DNA of 64,000 bases from Thermacetogenium phaeum DSM 12270 (GTDB lineage Bacteria > Bacillota > DSM-12270 > Thermacetogeniales > Thermacetogeniaceae), in the NCBI RefSeq assembly GCF_000305935.1, contig NC_018870.1:2031001-2095000 (forward strand). Direction: 5' to 3'. The position numbers and the translations under genes were made by a program. The notes below the pieces were generated by a model. That model saw only the letters and a list, made by a program, of their open reading frames with translations. It had not been told where the DNA came from and did not search any database. Of this stretch, positions 8,627-16,970 are shown in pieces; position 1 is the first letter of the stretch, and each line of letters starts with the position of its first letter.

Positions 8627-9274
8627 ATGGAACAGGTAATAGACTTCGTGAGGTATTTTTGGGAGACAAAAAGTGATATAGCCATTTTGACGGGTCAACA
8701 TCTTTGGCTCTCATTCCTGGGGGTACTCATTGGCACCCTAACCGCTGTCCCTCTTGGAATAATCATTTCTCGCAGTCCAAAACTGAGTGCTCTGGTAATT
8801 GATATGGCAGGAATTCTGTATACTGTTCCTTCCCTGGCGATGTTAGGCTTTCTCCTTCCATTTCTGGGGTTGGGATGGCTTCCGACGGTTGTGGCGCTAG
8901 TAATATACTCCTGGTTGCCGGTTTTACGAAACACATGTGCAGGATTGGCCGGAATAGACCCGGCAGTAAAGGAAGCCGCTATTGGAATGGGAGCCACTCC
9001 GTTTCAACTTCTCGTCAGGGTTGAACTTCCGCTAGCATTTCCCGTAATTATGGCCAGCGTGCGGACTATTACCGTCCTGACCGTTGGGATAGCAACGTTT
9101 GGTGCCCTTGTCGGAGGAGGCGGCTTAGGAGAGCTGATTTTTACCGGGATTTCAATGATGGACAACCGAATGGTACTGGCAGGAACCATTCCCGTCGCAT
9201 TAATGGCTGTATTGTTTGACCAAATACTGGGTTATGTTGAACGTCACCTCAGGATGAAGGCAGGGCTGGCTTAA
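8627..9274 (+). CDS. OpuC-type betaine/quaternary-amine ABC importer, permease 1
   Basis: This integral membrane subunit has about five or six helices and the binding-protein-dependent transport EAA loop KEAAIGMGATPFQLLVRVELPLAFP at residues ~115-140, which docks on the ATPase. LSFLGVLIGTLTAVPLGI and GALVGGGGLGELIFTGI are typical of OpuCB/OpuCD-type permeases. I chose ATG 8627, with AGAGG upstream, over a TTG at 8597. It opens a four-gene operon, permease-binding protein-ATPase-permease, with gaps of 89, 20 and 12 bases. Confidence 0.9.
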   Translation: MEQVIDFVRYFWETKSDIAILTGQHLWLSFLGVLIGTLTAVPLGIIISRSPKLSALVIDMAGILYTVPSLAMLGFLLPFLGLGWLPTVVALVIYSWLPVLRNTCAGLAGIDPAVKEAAIGMGATPFQLLVRVELPLAFPVIMASVRTITVLTVGIATFGALVGGGGLGELIFTGISMMDNRMVLAGTIPVALMAVLFDQILGYVERHLRMKAGLA

Positions 9275-9363
9275 CAGTAAAACTGTAATTAAGTGTTTAG
9301 TTTTTTGGTCTCACAAAACCTAAAATTTCTATCAAAATCATCAAAAGGGAGTTGAATTTATTT

Positions 9364-10278
9364 ATGATGAAATGGCGTAAGTCAATATGCTGGGCTATCT
9401 TGTTGGTTTTTATCTTCTCAATAGGGTTTGTTGGCGGCTGCGGAAAGGAAGAAGCTCAGACCTCAGAGGACAAAATAGTGATTGCCAGCAAGCAATTCGC
9501 CGAATCATATATTTTGGCTCATATGGCTGCAATTCTCCTAAAAGAGAAAGCAGGTTTAGATGTGGACACGAGCAAAATCGGGATGGGCGCAACTGAACTC
9601 TTGCATCCCGCTCTGGTGTCAGGGCAAATCGATCTCTATCCGGAATATACCGGTACTGCGTGGATGGTGGTGTTAAAACAACCCGTACTGCACGATAGGG
9701 AGGAGATTTATAACAGGGTTAAGGAGGACTACCAGGACAAATTTAAAATCGCCTGTCTCCCGCCGCTTGGCTTCCAGAATACTTTTGCTATAGCAATGCC
9801 AAAGGAAAAGGCAGAAGAGCTGAATATCACCACAATATCAGATTTAGCCAAGCACCCTGGATTAACCCTGGTTGGTGACTCTACAACCTGGACGAGACCC
9901 GACGTGTATCCAGGGCTCCAGAAAACTTACGGATTAAATCTCAAAAAGAAGATGGTTGATACCAATTTCTTCTATGAAGCTCTTGCGCAGGGACAGGGGG
10001 ACGTTACCACCTGCTTTTCAACTGACGGACGTTTGAAAGAGTACAACTTCACGGTGCTGCAGGATGATAAAAACTTTTTCCCGCCCTATGATGCAATGTA
10101 CGTCGTGCGAAGTGAGATTCTGAAAAAACACCCTGAAATAGAAGAGAAAGCCTTGAAGCCTCTTTTCGGAGCTATTGATGAAAAAACGATGATAGATCTG
10201 AACTATCAGGTTGAGGTGGAGAAAAAAGACCCTGCTGAGGTAGCAAGAGAATTCTTGAAATCCAAAGGACTCATATAG
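9364..10278 (+). CDS. OpuC-type substrate-binding lipoprotein
   Basis: A signal peptide ending in the lipobox GFVGGC (Cys at about residue 26) anchors this extracellular binding protein. The mature part is an OpuAC-like domain: KIVIASKQFAESYILAHMAA, GATELLHPALVSGQIDLYPEYTGTAW, then GDVTTCFSTDGRLKEYNFTVLQDD. These proteins capture glycine betaine, choline, carnitine or related trimethylammonium compounds in an aromatic cage; the exact ligand cannot be read from sequence. I chose ATG 9364, since the TTG at 9352 touches the GGGAG site. The ATPase follows after 20 bases. Confidence 0.9.
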   Translation: MMKWRKSICWAILLVFIFSIGFVGGCGKEEAQTSEDKIVIASKQFAESYILAHMAAILLKEKAGLDVDTSKIGMGATELLHPALVSGQIDLYPEYTGTAWMVVLKQPVLHDREEIYNRVKEDYQDKFKIACLPPLGFQNTFAIAMPKEKAEELNITTISDLAKHPGLTLVGDSTTWTRPDVYPGLQKTYGLNLKKKMVDTNFFYEALAQGQGDVTTCFSTDGRLKEYNFTVLQDDKNFFPPYDAMYVVRSEILKKHPEIEEKALKPLFGAIDEKTMIDLNYQVEVEKKDPAEVAREFLKSKGLI

Positions 10279-10298
10279 GCTGAAAGGCGGCGAAGGGA

Positions 10299-11405
10299 AT
10301 GAAGTACAATAACGTAATGGTAGCACTTGAAAATGTAAGCAAGGTTTACGGCAACGATAAAGTAGTAGATGGAGTGAGTTTCGGAGTAAAAAAAGGTGAA
10401 ATATTTGTCCTGATTGGGCCCTCCGGGTGTGGCAAAACAACCACTCTCAAGATGATCAACCAGCTGATACCACATAGTGAAGGTAAAATTTTCGTAAAAG
10501 GTGAGGATGTGACGAAGCTCGACCCGGTCGAGCTTCGTCGCTCAATTGGCTATGTAATCCAATACATCGGCTTGTTACCCCATTTGAAGATCAGGGATAA
10601 CATCGCTTTCGTCCTCCAGCTCAAAAAGTATCCTAAAAAGAAACAGAGAGAGCGTGCAGAGGAACTCATTCAAACGGTTGGGCTTCCTGTGAGTTATCTC
10701 GATCGTTATCCGCGGGAGTTAAGTGGGGGACAGCAACAGAGGGTTGGCGTGGCAAGGGCCTTAGCTGCTGATCCGGAAATATTGCTAATGGATGAACCTT
10801 TTGGTGCTGTGGATCCAATTGCCCGGGGGCAACTTCAAAATGAGTTGTTGAAGCTACAGGAAACAATCCAAAAAACCATCATTTTCGTCACACATGACAT
10901 CCAGGAAGCATTTAAACTGGGCAATCGAATTGCCATCATGCGAAAGGGTAAACTCATTACAACGGGAACAGCTATGGAGATCGTAAAAGAAGAGGATGAG
11001 TTCGTCAGGAGATTTATTGGTAAGAACGCCATCTTCGATGCTCTCAATGCCGTTCCGATAGCTCAAATAATTGACAGGAGTGCCCCCCGGCTTTTCATTG
11101 AGGAAAAGACATTACCCGTCGAAGAGCTTTCCAAAGAGCAGAAATGGGAGTTTGCGTTTCTTGTGGATAAAAACAATTCGTGTTTAGGATACGTTAATTT
11201 TAATGATCTGGATGCAGGTAGAAAAATCAGAGAAGAAAAAATTCTGCCATTACCGTCGACGTGTCTGGAAAGCAGGGTGTCAGTGAAAAGAGCCATCGAG
11301 GAAATGCTTTGGGGAGGGCGAACGTGGTTGCCGGTTGTTGACAATGAAAACAAATTTTTGGGGATTGTAACATTTGAAGGCTGCGTGTCCCTGGTAACGT
11401 CATAA
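10299..11405 (+). CDS. OpuC-type ABC importer ATPase with tandem CBS domains
   Basis: The ATPase carries Walker A GPSGCGKTTT (about residue 38), signature LSGGQQQR (about 140), Walker B ILLMDEPFGAVD (about 160) and the switch histidine in VTHDIQEAF. After about residue 250 come two CBS-like repeats (the last around RTWLPVVDNENKFLGIVTFEG), which in this family sense ionic strength or nucleotides and gate transport. The length of 368 aa is normal. The binding protein ends 20 bases upstream and the second permease begins 12 bases downstream. Confidence 0.93.
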   Translation: MKYNNVMVALENVSKVYGNDKVVDGVSFGVKKGEIFVLIGPSGCGKTTTLKMINQLIPHSEGKIFVKGEDVTKLDPVELRRSIGYVIQYIGLLPHLKIRDNIAFVLQLKKYPKKKQRERAEELIQTVGLPVSYLDRYPRELSGGQQQRVGVARALAADPEILLMDEPFGAVDPIARGQLQNELLKLQETIQKTIIFVTHDIQEAFKLGNRIAIMRKGKLITTGTAMEIVKEEDEFVRRFIGKNAIFDALNAVPIAQIIDRSAPRLFIEEKTLPVEELSKEQKWEFAFLVDKNNSCLGYVNFNDLDAGRKIREEKILPLPSTCLESRVSVKRAIEEMLWGGRTWLPVVDNENKFLGIVTFEGCVSLVTS

Positions 11406-11417
11406 GGAGGAAATTTT

Positions 11418-12077
11418 GTGAAATTCGATGTTTTTGTGGAAGCATGGCAGTTTCTTGTTACGAAGAAAGACGTTGTTTTTTCAGCTCTCATCAGCCACGT
11501 CATGCTCGTTATTTGGGCTAGTCTCTTTGCTGTGTCGCTAGGTGTGATTATCGGTATTTTTATATCACGAAACAAGAAACTTCGTGATATTGTGATAGGA
11601 GTTGTCGGTGTTCTCTATACCATCCCTATTCTTGCACTCTTCGGGTTTCTGATACCGATTATGGGTATCGGTGCAAAACCGGCAATTATTGCTTTAACCA
11701 TTTATGGGATATTGCCGGTAACAAGGAATACCTGTGTTGGGATCGAACAGGTGTCTCCTGCTGCTAAGGAGGCTGCCTTAGGAATGGGAGCAAACAGGTG
11801 GCAATTGCTTTTCCGGGTTGAGTTGCCGCTTGCCTTTCCTGTAATATTTGCGGGAATACGCACTTCGATGGTAATGAACTTTTCAGTAGCCACATATGCA
11901 ATTTTCATCGGTGGTGGGGGAATGGGCGGTATTATTATGCAGGGAATGCGAACCTATAATGACAGCATGCTTATAGCAGGAACTGTGGTCGTTGCTGTTG
12001 CCACCATTCTTTTGGACAGGATCATTGGCCAGTTTGAACGTCAAGTAGACAGGCGTTATGGATTAGAAAGGCTCTAA
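11418..12077 (+). CDS. OpuC-type betaine ABC importer, permease 2
   Basis: This is a second six-helix permease with the EAA loop KEAALGMGANRWQLLFRVELPLAFP and the glycine-rich FIGGGGMGGIIMQGM, closely similar to permease 1. The two would form the heterodimeric channel. The GTG start has a strong AAGGAGGA six bases upstream. It ends the operon; no clear terminator follows. Confidence 0.9.
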   Translation: MKFDVFVEAWQFLVTKKDVVFSALISHVMLVIWASLFAVSLGVIIGIFISRNKKLRDIVIGVVGVLYTIPILALFGFLIPIMGIGAKPAIIALTIYGILPVTRNTCVGIEQVSPAAKEAALGMGANRWQLLFRVELPLAFPVIFAGIRTSMVMNFSVATYAIFIGGGGMGGIIMQGMRTYNDSMLIAGTVVVAVATILLDRIIGQFERQVDRRYGLERL

Positions 12078-12347
12078 GGAGTCTAATAATTTTTAGGGTA
12101 AATGGAGAAAGGAATCCAAAAGAAGCCACGCTTAAGCGATTAATTTTGGAACCTTTATTTAGCGTTTAAGTGAGTTTAGAAAAAATTCTTCTGTGGAGGG
12201 AAGATTTCATGATTTTAAGTACAAAAAAGAATCACGGATTTTCTTGTGTTGCAAAAATTAAATACAGTTGGGGGTTAGTAAAGAGAAATGATAATATAAA
12301 CACTCTAGGAAAGCAGCAGGCAATTGATTGTTTTTAGGGAGGTAACC
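12078..12347 (+). other. Intergenic stretch with a possible 22-codon leader ORF
   Basis: These 270 AT-rich bases precede the sucrose genes. A GGAGGGAAG site is followed at 12210 by an ATG-initiated 22-codon ORF ending with TAG at 12278. Further left are imperfect inverted copies of cgcttaag (12129-12170). The strong ribosome site suggests either a leader peptide or a decayed start. I would not call it a gene without transcript evidence. Confidence 0.3.
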
Positions 12348-13598
12348 ATGGGCTTTCGCGGCAAAATGCTGTTCCTCTCCGTCCACGGGGATCCTCTTGC
12401 CAAGCTGGGCAAGATTCAGTCCGGAGGCCAAAATGTCTACGTCAGGGAGCTGGTGAAGGCGCTCGACTCCTTGGGAATCGCCGTAGATGTTTTTACCCAC
12501 CATTCAGACCCCCAGGCTCCTAATAAAGAACCTTTGGGTAAAAACTCTCAAGTAATAAGACTTCCGGCAGGGCACAAAGGATTTAAACCCAAAAGTCAGA
12601 TGCTGAAGCTCCTTCCCAGATTTTTGAATGAGCTAAAAGAACATATAGGGACAGGCAACAATTACACCTTAATCCACAGCAATTACTGGCTTTCTGGCTG
12701 GGTAGGGTTGCAGCTGCAGAAGAGCTACGGCATCCCCAGAGTCCATACCTCTCATTCACTCGGCATCGTTAGAAAGAAGGCCTTGGATGCGGACAACCCG
12801 TTGTTTTCGACGCGCCTCAAAATCGAAAAAGAAGTCCTGCAAAAAGCGGACAAGGTGATCGCCACAACACCACTCGAGCAAAAAATAATAGCAAACTATT
12901 ACTCTGTAAAACCCCAAAAAATTTCCATGGTGCCCTGCGGTGTCAACACCAAACTGTTTCGTCCTTCCGAGAACAACAAAGCGGGCGAGATTCTGCAAGT
13001 GGACAAAAAAATCATCCTTTTCGTGGGGCGGTTTGAAGAAAACAAGGGGCTGCCTGTTCTCTTGAAAGCGCTGGATATCCTAAAGAAAAACCATCCCGCA
13101 ACGCTGGCGGAGGCCATGCTTGTAATCGTCGGCGGCGACAGCCTGGATACGCCGCCGGAGGAGCTCAGCCCCGAAAAAAAGAGATATTTGAAATTCATTC
13201 AGGAAAAAGGCCTTTCCGAGCGGATCATCTTCGCAGGGCCGGTACAGCATAAAGAGCTCCCTTCCTGGTACTCCGGTGCCTGGGTCACGGTAGTCCCATC
13301 ATATTACGAATCCTTCGGACTGGTTGCGGTAGAAGCGATGGCTTGTGGATGCCCCGTGATCGCCTCCCGAACGGGAGGCCTCCAGCAAAATGTGCTCCAC
13401 GGCAAAACCGGTCTGCTCGTGGAGCCGAAAAACCCCAAAGACCTGGCAATAGCCCTAAATTATCTTCTGACGAATGAAAGGGCCAGGAATGAGATGGCAA
13501 GACAAGCAGCGCTTCACGGGGAAAAATACAGCTGGGAGAAAACAACATCAGACCTCCTGGCAATTTATAAAGGTGTTGCCGATGAGAGGAGAAATTAA
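12348..13598 (+). CDS. Sucrose-phosphate synthase-like GT4 glycosyltransferase, 416 aa
   Basis: This GT-B fold enzyme would transfer glucose from a nucleotide sugar to fructose-6-phosphate. The N-terminal half has the sucrose-synthase-type start FLSVHGDPLAKLGKIQSGGQNVYVREL and IHSNYWLSGWVG. The C-terminal half has the donor-site motifs FVGRFEENKGLPVLLKAL and ESFGLVAVEAMACGCPVIAS with the EX7E pair. I chose ATG 12348, preceded by GGGAGGT. The next gene, a sucrose-phosphatase, overlaps the last 17 bases, which supports the sucrose role over other GT4 functions. Sucrose is probably a compatible solute here. Confidence 0.85.
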   Translation: MGFRGKMLFLSVHGDPLAKLGKIQSGGQNVYVRELVKALDSLGIAVDVFTHHSDPQAPNKEPLGKNSQVIRLPAGHKGFKPKSQMLKLLPRFLNELKEHIGTGNNYTLIHSNYWLSGWVGLQLQKSYGIPRVHTSHSLGIVRKKALDADNPLFSTRLKIEKEVLQKADKVIATTPLEQKIIANYYSVKPQKISMVPCGVNTKLFRPSENNKAGEILQVDKKIILFVGRFEENKGLPVLLKALDILKKNHPATLAEAMLVIVGGDSLDTPPEELSPEKKRYLKFIQEKGLSERIIFAGPVQHKELPSWYSGAWVTVVPSYYESFGLVAVEAMACGCPVIASRTGGLQQNVLHGKTGLLVEPKNPKDLAIALNYLLTNERARNEMARQAALHGEKYSWEKTTSDLLAIYKGVADERRN

Positions 13599-14331
13599 TC
13601 ATCCGAGATACATCCTGGCAACAGATCTCGACGGCACACTGGTAGGCAGCCGTTCGGCACTGGCCGAATTCAACCATGTTATGTCAATACATAAGAGGAA
13701 CTTCCTTCTGGTCTACGTCACAGGGAGAACCCTATTATCGGCCTGGCAGCTCATCCTCGGGGAAAATCTGCTGCATCCCCAAGTGCTGATCACAGATGTC
13801 GGAACAGAGATCTATACGCCCCCCTGGTTGAGAGCGGATGCGGTATGGGACGGCTTGATGGCATCCCGGTGGGATGAGGGCAGAATCAGGTCTGCAATTG
13901 AAGGAATAGCGGGTTTGCAAGAGCAAGGGGTGCGGGCGAGATTTCGTCTTGCCTACTACACGGACAAAACAAGATTCCAAGAGGTCATAGCAGGGCTTTC
14001 CGAATCTTTAAGAAAAGCCGGTATGCCCGCTACAATAGTACCTTCAATGGAGCGGTTCATCGATGTTATCCCTGCCGGTGCCGGAAAAGGGCCGGCCCTC
14101 CAATACGTACAGGAGTTTTACCGCATTAAAAGAGAGGATACTTTTGTCTGCGGTGACAGCGGGAATGATCTGTCTCTGTTTTCAAAAGGTTATAAGGGAA
14201 TCGTGGTCGGCAACGCGCAGCGGGAACTGATAGAAAGCGTTAAACAGCTTTCGCAGGAGGCTTATCTGGCAAAGTCACACTATGCAGGAGGAATACTGGA
14301 GGGCCTGCGATCCTACGGGATGATCGATTAA
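13582..14331 (+). CDS. Sucrose-6-phosphate phosphatase (HAD superfamily), 249 aa
   Basis: The HAD nucleophile motif DLDGTLVGSR is near residue 13, motif II is VYVTGRT (about 43) and motif III/IV is CGDSGNDLSLF near 190, giving all catalytic aspartates. The cap region and overall length match cyanobacterial-type S6PP. It would remove phosphate from sucrose-6-phosphate made by the preceding enzyme. I chose ATG 13582 (AAAGGTG upstream), overlapping the synthase by 17 bases, over an in-frame ATG at 13474 that would extend far into that gene. The minus-strand operon converges 16 bases beyond its stop. Confidence 0.85.
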   Translation: MRGEINHPRYILATDLDGTLVGSRSALAEFNHVMSIHKRNFLLVYVTGRTLLSAWQLILGENLLHPQVLITDVGTEIYTPPWLRADAVWDGLMASRWDEGRIRSAIEGIAGLQEQGVRARFRLAYYTDKTRFQEVIAGLSESLRKAGMPATIVPSMERFIDVIPAGAGKGPALQYVQEFYRIKREDTFVCGDSGNDLSLFSKGYKGIVVGNAQRELIESVKQLSQEAYLAKSHYAGGILEGLRSYGMID

Positions 14332-14347
14332 AAGGGCATTAGGGCAC

Positions 14348-15277
14348 TCACTCTGGGGCATCGAACAGCCTCCGCTCCCCGCCGGTCAAGAAGCTCCTCG
14401 GCTCCTCCCCGACCAGGCCGACTATTCCGTACTCCCCGGTCAACGGGTCGAAAACGTAATCTTTAAGAAGGCGGAAGTTCTTGATTTCCCCCGTGCTGCT
14501 GACGTGGATGCGCGGCCCCGTGCAGCGGCACCGCTCCTCCCCGATGAAGATCCTCTTTTCACCCGCCGGTGTAATCGGCAGATCCTGTTCGATTACCTCC
14601 CGGACCAGGCGCTCCACCAGGGTGAGGTTCACCTGCGGGGGGTTCTGGTAGTAGCAAAGCATAAAGCCGTGGCGCACGTCCCCGTGGTCGTCGGCAGGGG
14701 GGTGCCCCATCTGTTCCAGCACCTTCTGGGTGATGTCTTCTGCCGAATGGGCCATCTTGCGGTAGCGCAGGGAGGGGAAAACGATGGACTTGATCTCCTC
14801 CGGGTACGGGCCGAAGATCCCCGGTCTGGCGATGATCACCTCTTCCCCTACCCCGACCAGAACATGGGCGTTCCTTTTGATAAAGGGATAAAGCATCTCA
14901 AAGTGCTCCACCACCACCCGACAACCTTCGAAAACCGCCTTTGTGACCGCTTCGGCGAGAAGGCCGGGTTGAGTAAAAGCCATTTCGAATCTGACGTCCA
15001 AATGATAGGTATGGTGTTCGAAGTCGCCCCTTTCGGCGTCATGCAGCAGCGGCAGAGGGCGCACATTAATCCTCTCGTCATCGTTGGAAAGCTCCAGGCC
15101 GGGAAACATCCCCCGGATCAACAGAGACTTCCCCGCTCCGGCGTCACCGATCACCCCGATGAGCAGGTCGTCGGCGTCCAGGTAGCGCTGGGTCAAGTGA
15201 GCCCCCAGCTCGTGGATTCTCTTTTTTCCGCGCGGAGCAAAGTAAACTGAATGCATCAAATACTCATGAACCTTCAT
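14348..15277 (-). CDS. P-loop protein of the glutamate-mutase cluster (AlaRS second additional domain-like)
   Basis: This ~309-aa protein has a P-loop GDAGAGKSLLIRGMFPG near residue 38 and a histidine-rich middle (DAERGDFEHHTYHLDVRFEM) recalling threonyl/alanyl-tRNA-synthetase accessory domains. Databases carry a family of this kind under the name alanine-tRNA synthetase second additional domain. EERCRCTGPRIHVSSTGEI near the C-terminus may bind metal. It is the last gene of the large operon; its start (ATG 15277, GGGGGG six bases upstream) lies inside the DUF4387 gene, so translation is coupled. The function is unknown. A chaperone or cofactor-insertion role for the neighbouring enzymes is only a guess. 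Confidence 0.6.
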   Translation of the reverse strand: MKVHEYLMHSVYFAPRGKKRIHELGAHLTQRYLDADDLLIGVIGDAGAGKSLLIRGMFPGLELSNDDERINVRPLPLLHDAERGDFEHHTYHLDVRFEMAFTQPGLLAEAVTKAVFEGCRVVVEHFEMLYPFIKRNAHVLVGVGEEVIIARPGIFGPYPEEIKSIVFPSLRYRKMAHSAEDITQKVLEQMGHPPADDHGDVRHGFMLCYYQNPPQVNLTLVERLVREVIEQDLPITPAGEKRIFIGEERCRCTGPRIHVSSTGEIKNFRLLKDYVFDPLTGEYGIVGLVGEEPRSFLTGGERRLFDAPE

Positions 15278-15599
15278 CCTCATCCCCCCAGGGCAGACAC
15301 AAATCCAGCAGCGGAGCGTGCTGCTGCGCCCCGTAGATGTCCCTTTCCCCCGGATCCCCACAGGGGAGAGGCCTCTTCATGGTGGCCTTAAAAGCCAAAG
15401 CTGGATCGAAGTAGACCACCTCCAGGATGTCCTCCTCGGGCACCCCGTAGAGGCGGGCGATCAAGGCGGCGTTGAGTCTGCCGTTCCTCTTTACCCGTTC
15501 GTAGCTCTCCCGATCCTTGAAGATGATATCCAGGGTTAACTCATAGGGCCCGGCGTTCTTGGTTCGGATCACCTGGGCCAGTTCCACCAGCGGTTTCAC
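15264..15599 (-). CDS. DUF4387 family small protein, 111 aa
   Basis: The core KPLVELAQVIRTKNAGPYELTLDIIFKD, followed by LNAALIARLYGVPEEDILEVVYFDPALAFKATMKRP, is the DUF4387 pattern, always found beside or fused to an AtuA-like protein. The GTG start at 15599 overlaps the upstream stop as GTGA and has GGAGGT upstream, so the two are translationally coupled and probably form one enzyme. The chemistry is not established to my knowledge. The position after methylaspartate ammonia-lyase suggests handling of mesaconate or citramalate, which is inference. Confidence 0.8.
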   Translation of the reverse strand: MKPLVELAQVIRTKNAGPYELTLDIIFKDRESYERVKRNGRLNAALIARLYGVPEEDILEVVYFDPALAFKATMKRPLPCGDPGERDIYGAQQHAPLLDLCLPWGDEDEGS

Positions 15600-16954
15600 G
15601 ACCGCACCTCCTCGAAGCTGACCGGGAAGATCTCCCGGGGGTGAGACAGTGTGAGCAGATGGTGCACCGAAAAGACGTAGGCAGCGCCGGTCTTGAAATC
15701 CGAAGGAGAAAAGGGAAAGGCCAGGTTCCCGGCGGTGGCCAGCCTCCCGGGGAAACCGTAGTGCAGCAAGGTGGACCGGGCGAAGCCGCACACCGCTTCC
15801 GCCAGCTCCTCCCTCTCCGCCACCGCCTCCAGGACGATCCCCACCTCATGCCCCGCTACGGGGCGGGGCTCCTGTTTCCCCATCACACCGTCCCTGCCGT
15901 AGACGTGAAAGGCCAGGCGGAACCTCCGGCGCTCGGAACTGAAGTTGTCCTCGGTGCGTTCACGCACCCCCGCCAGGATCTCCTCCAGAGCGGAGATAAA
16001 TCTGGGGTCGCGGGCGCCGGCAATAGAAACCACACGGTAGCCGATCTTCCTCGCCCCTTCAACCTTAACCCTGTAGGGGGAGACCGGACGGAAGCGGCTT
16101 CCCGCAACGGCCACCCTGCGGCCGTTGACCTGCCGGAAGGTCGTCCCCTGCAAATCCAGGACGCCGCCGGGGCCAGGCAGCAGATAGGGGTTGCTCTTTT
16201 CGTAGAGGGTGTGGGCGGCCACCGAGGCCGTGGTGGCCCGCCTTTCCGGACTGGCCGCCTCCACCAGAAAGCGCCTCTTCTCCAGAAAACCGATCATGCA
16301 GTCGCTGCCGCTCCCGGGAACGGCGGCGATGGCGGCGCATTCCAGGATCTTGCCCAGGTGCAGGGAGAGCCCCGGATCGTAGCCCTCTCTGATGGGGAGG
16401 GCGGCGAACACCGCCGGGTCATAGCAGCGCCCTGCCAGAACGACCTCCGCCCCTCCGTCCAGGGCTTCGATCAGAGGTTCGACCCCCATCTGGGCGACCA
16501 GGTTGGTGCTTTCGTTGATGGCCTCCTCCGTGAGTTCCGGAACCGGCCCCAGCGGGCTGACCCTCCCCTGCCGGAGCGCCTCAGCAAGTTTCTGCCTGGA
16601 GACATCGGCCGGGATCACCGCCATCCTAAAGGAGAGCCCCTCCTCCTCGGCCACCTCCAGGATGATCCTGCGGCACCACTCCAGGTGCTGCCTGGCCCCG
16701 GAGCCGCCGGCGGTCCCGATCAGCAACGGGATCCGCAGGGTGCGCGCCGCCCGCAGCAGAAAGGTGAGATCCCGCTTGACCGCGCCGCGGGGCACGAAGG
16801 GTTTGCCGGAACCCAGGTAGTAGGGCCCAGGGTCGGTGGAGCCGGCGTCCACGGCGATGACGTGGGGTCTGCAGGAAAGCCCGTTCTCAAAGGAGACCGC
16901 CGGGAACCCGTATCCCAGTATAGCCGTCGGGGAAAGCAAAACCATCTGTTTCAT
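15596..16954 (-). CDS. AtuA-like (DUF1446) protein, 452 aa
   Basis: This belongs to the acyclic-terpene-utilisation AtuA family: VIAVDAGSTDPGPYYLGSG near the start, IGTAGGSGARQHLEW, VVLAGRCYDPAVFAALPI, then EKSNPYLLPGPGGVLDLQGTTF. AtuA proteins are associated with hydration or carbon-skeleton steps on branched unsaturated acids, but the reaction is not settled. Here it sits 16 bases after methylaspartate ammonia-lyase, whose product mesaconate is a branched unsaturated acid. No classical mesaconate hydratase is present in the window. I chose ATG 16954 with AGGGGAG upstream over a GTG at 16963. A length of ~450 aa is usual. Confidence 0.8.
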   Translation of the reverse strand: MKQMVLLSPTAILGYGFPAVSFENGLSCRPHVIAVDAGSTDPGPYYLGSGKPFVPRGAVKRDLTFLLRAARTLRIPLLIGTAGGSGARQHLEWCRRIILEVAEEEGLSFRMAVIPADVSRQKLAEALRQGRVSPLGPVPELTEEAINESTNLVAQMGVEPLIEALDGGAEVVLAGRCYDPAVFAALPIREGYDPGLSLHLGKILECAAIAAVPGSGSDCMIGFLEKRRFLVEAASPERRATTASVAAHTLYEKSNPYLLPGPGGVLDLQGTTFRQVNGRRVAVAGSRFRPVSPYRVKVEGARKIGYRVVSIAGARDPRFISALEEILAGVRERTEDNFSSERRRFRLAFHVYGRDGVMGKQEPRPVAGHEVGIVLEAVAEREELAEAVCGFARSTLLHYGFPGRLATAGNLAFPFSPSDFKTGAAYVFSVHHLLTLSHPREIFPVSFEEVRS

Positions 16955-16970
16955 TGAAATCACATCTCCC

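Noticed and set aside
15641-16957. 438-codon open frame on the plus strand opposite the AtuA-like gene
   Set aside because: It is a GC-rich antisense shadow with low-complexity Gly/Gln/Arg content and no ribosome site; the minus strand encodes the conserved protein. The same applies to the long plus-strand frames at 28358, 39594 and 36879.
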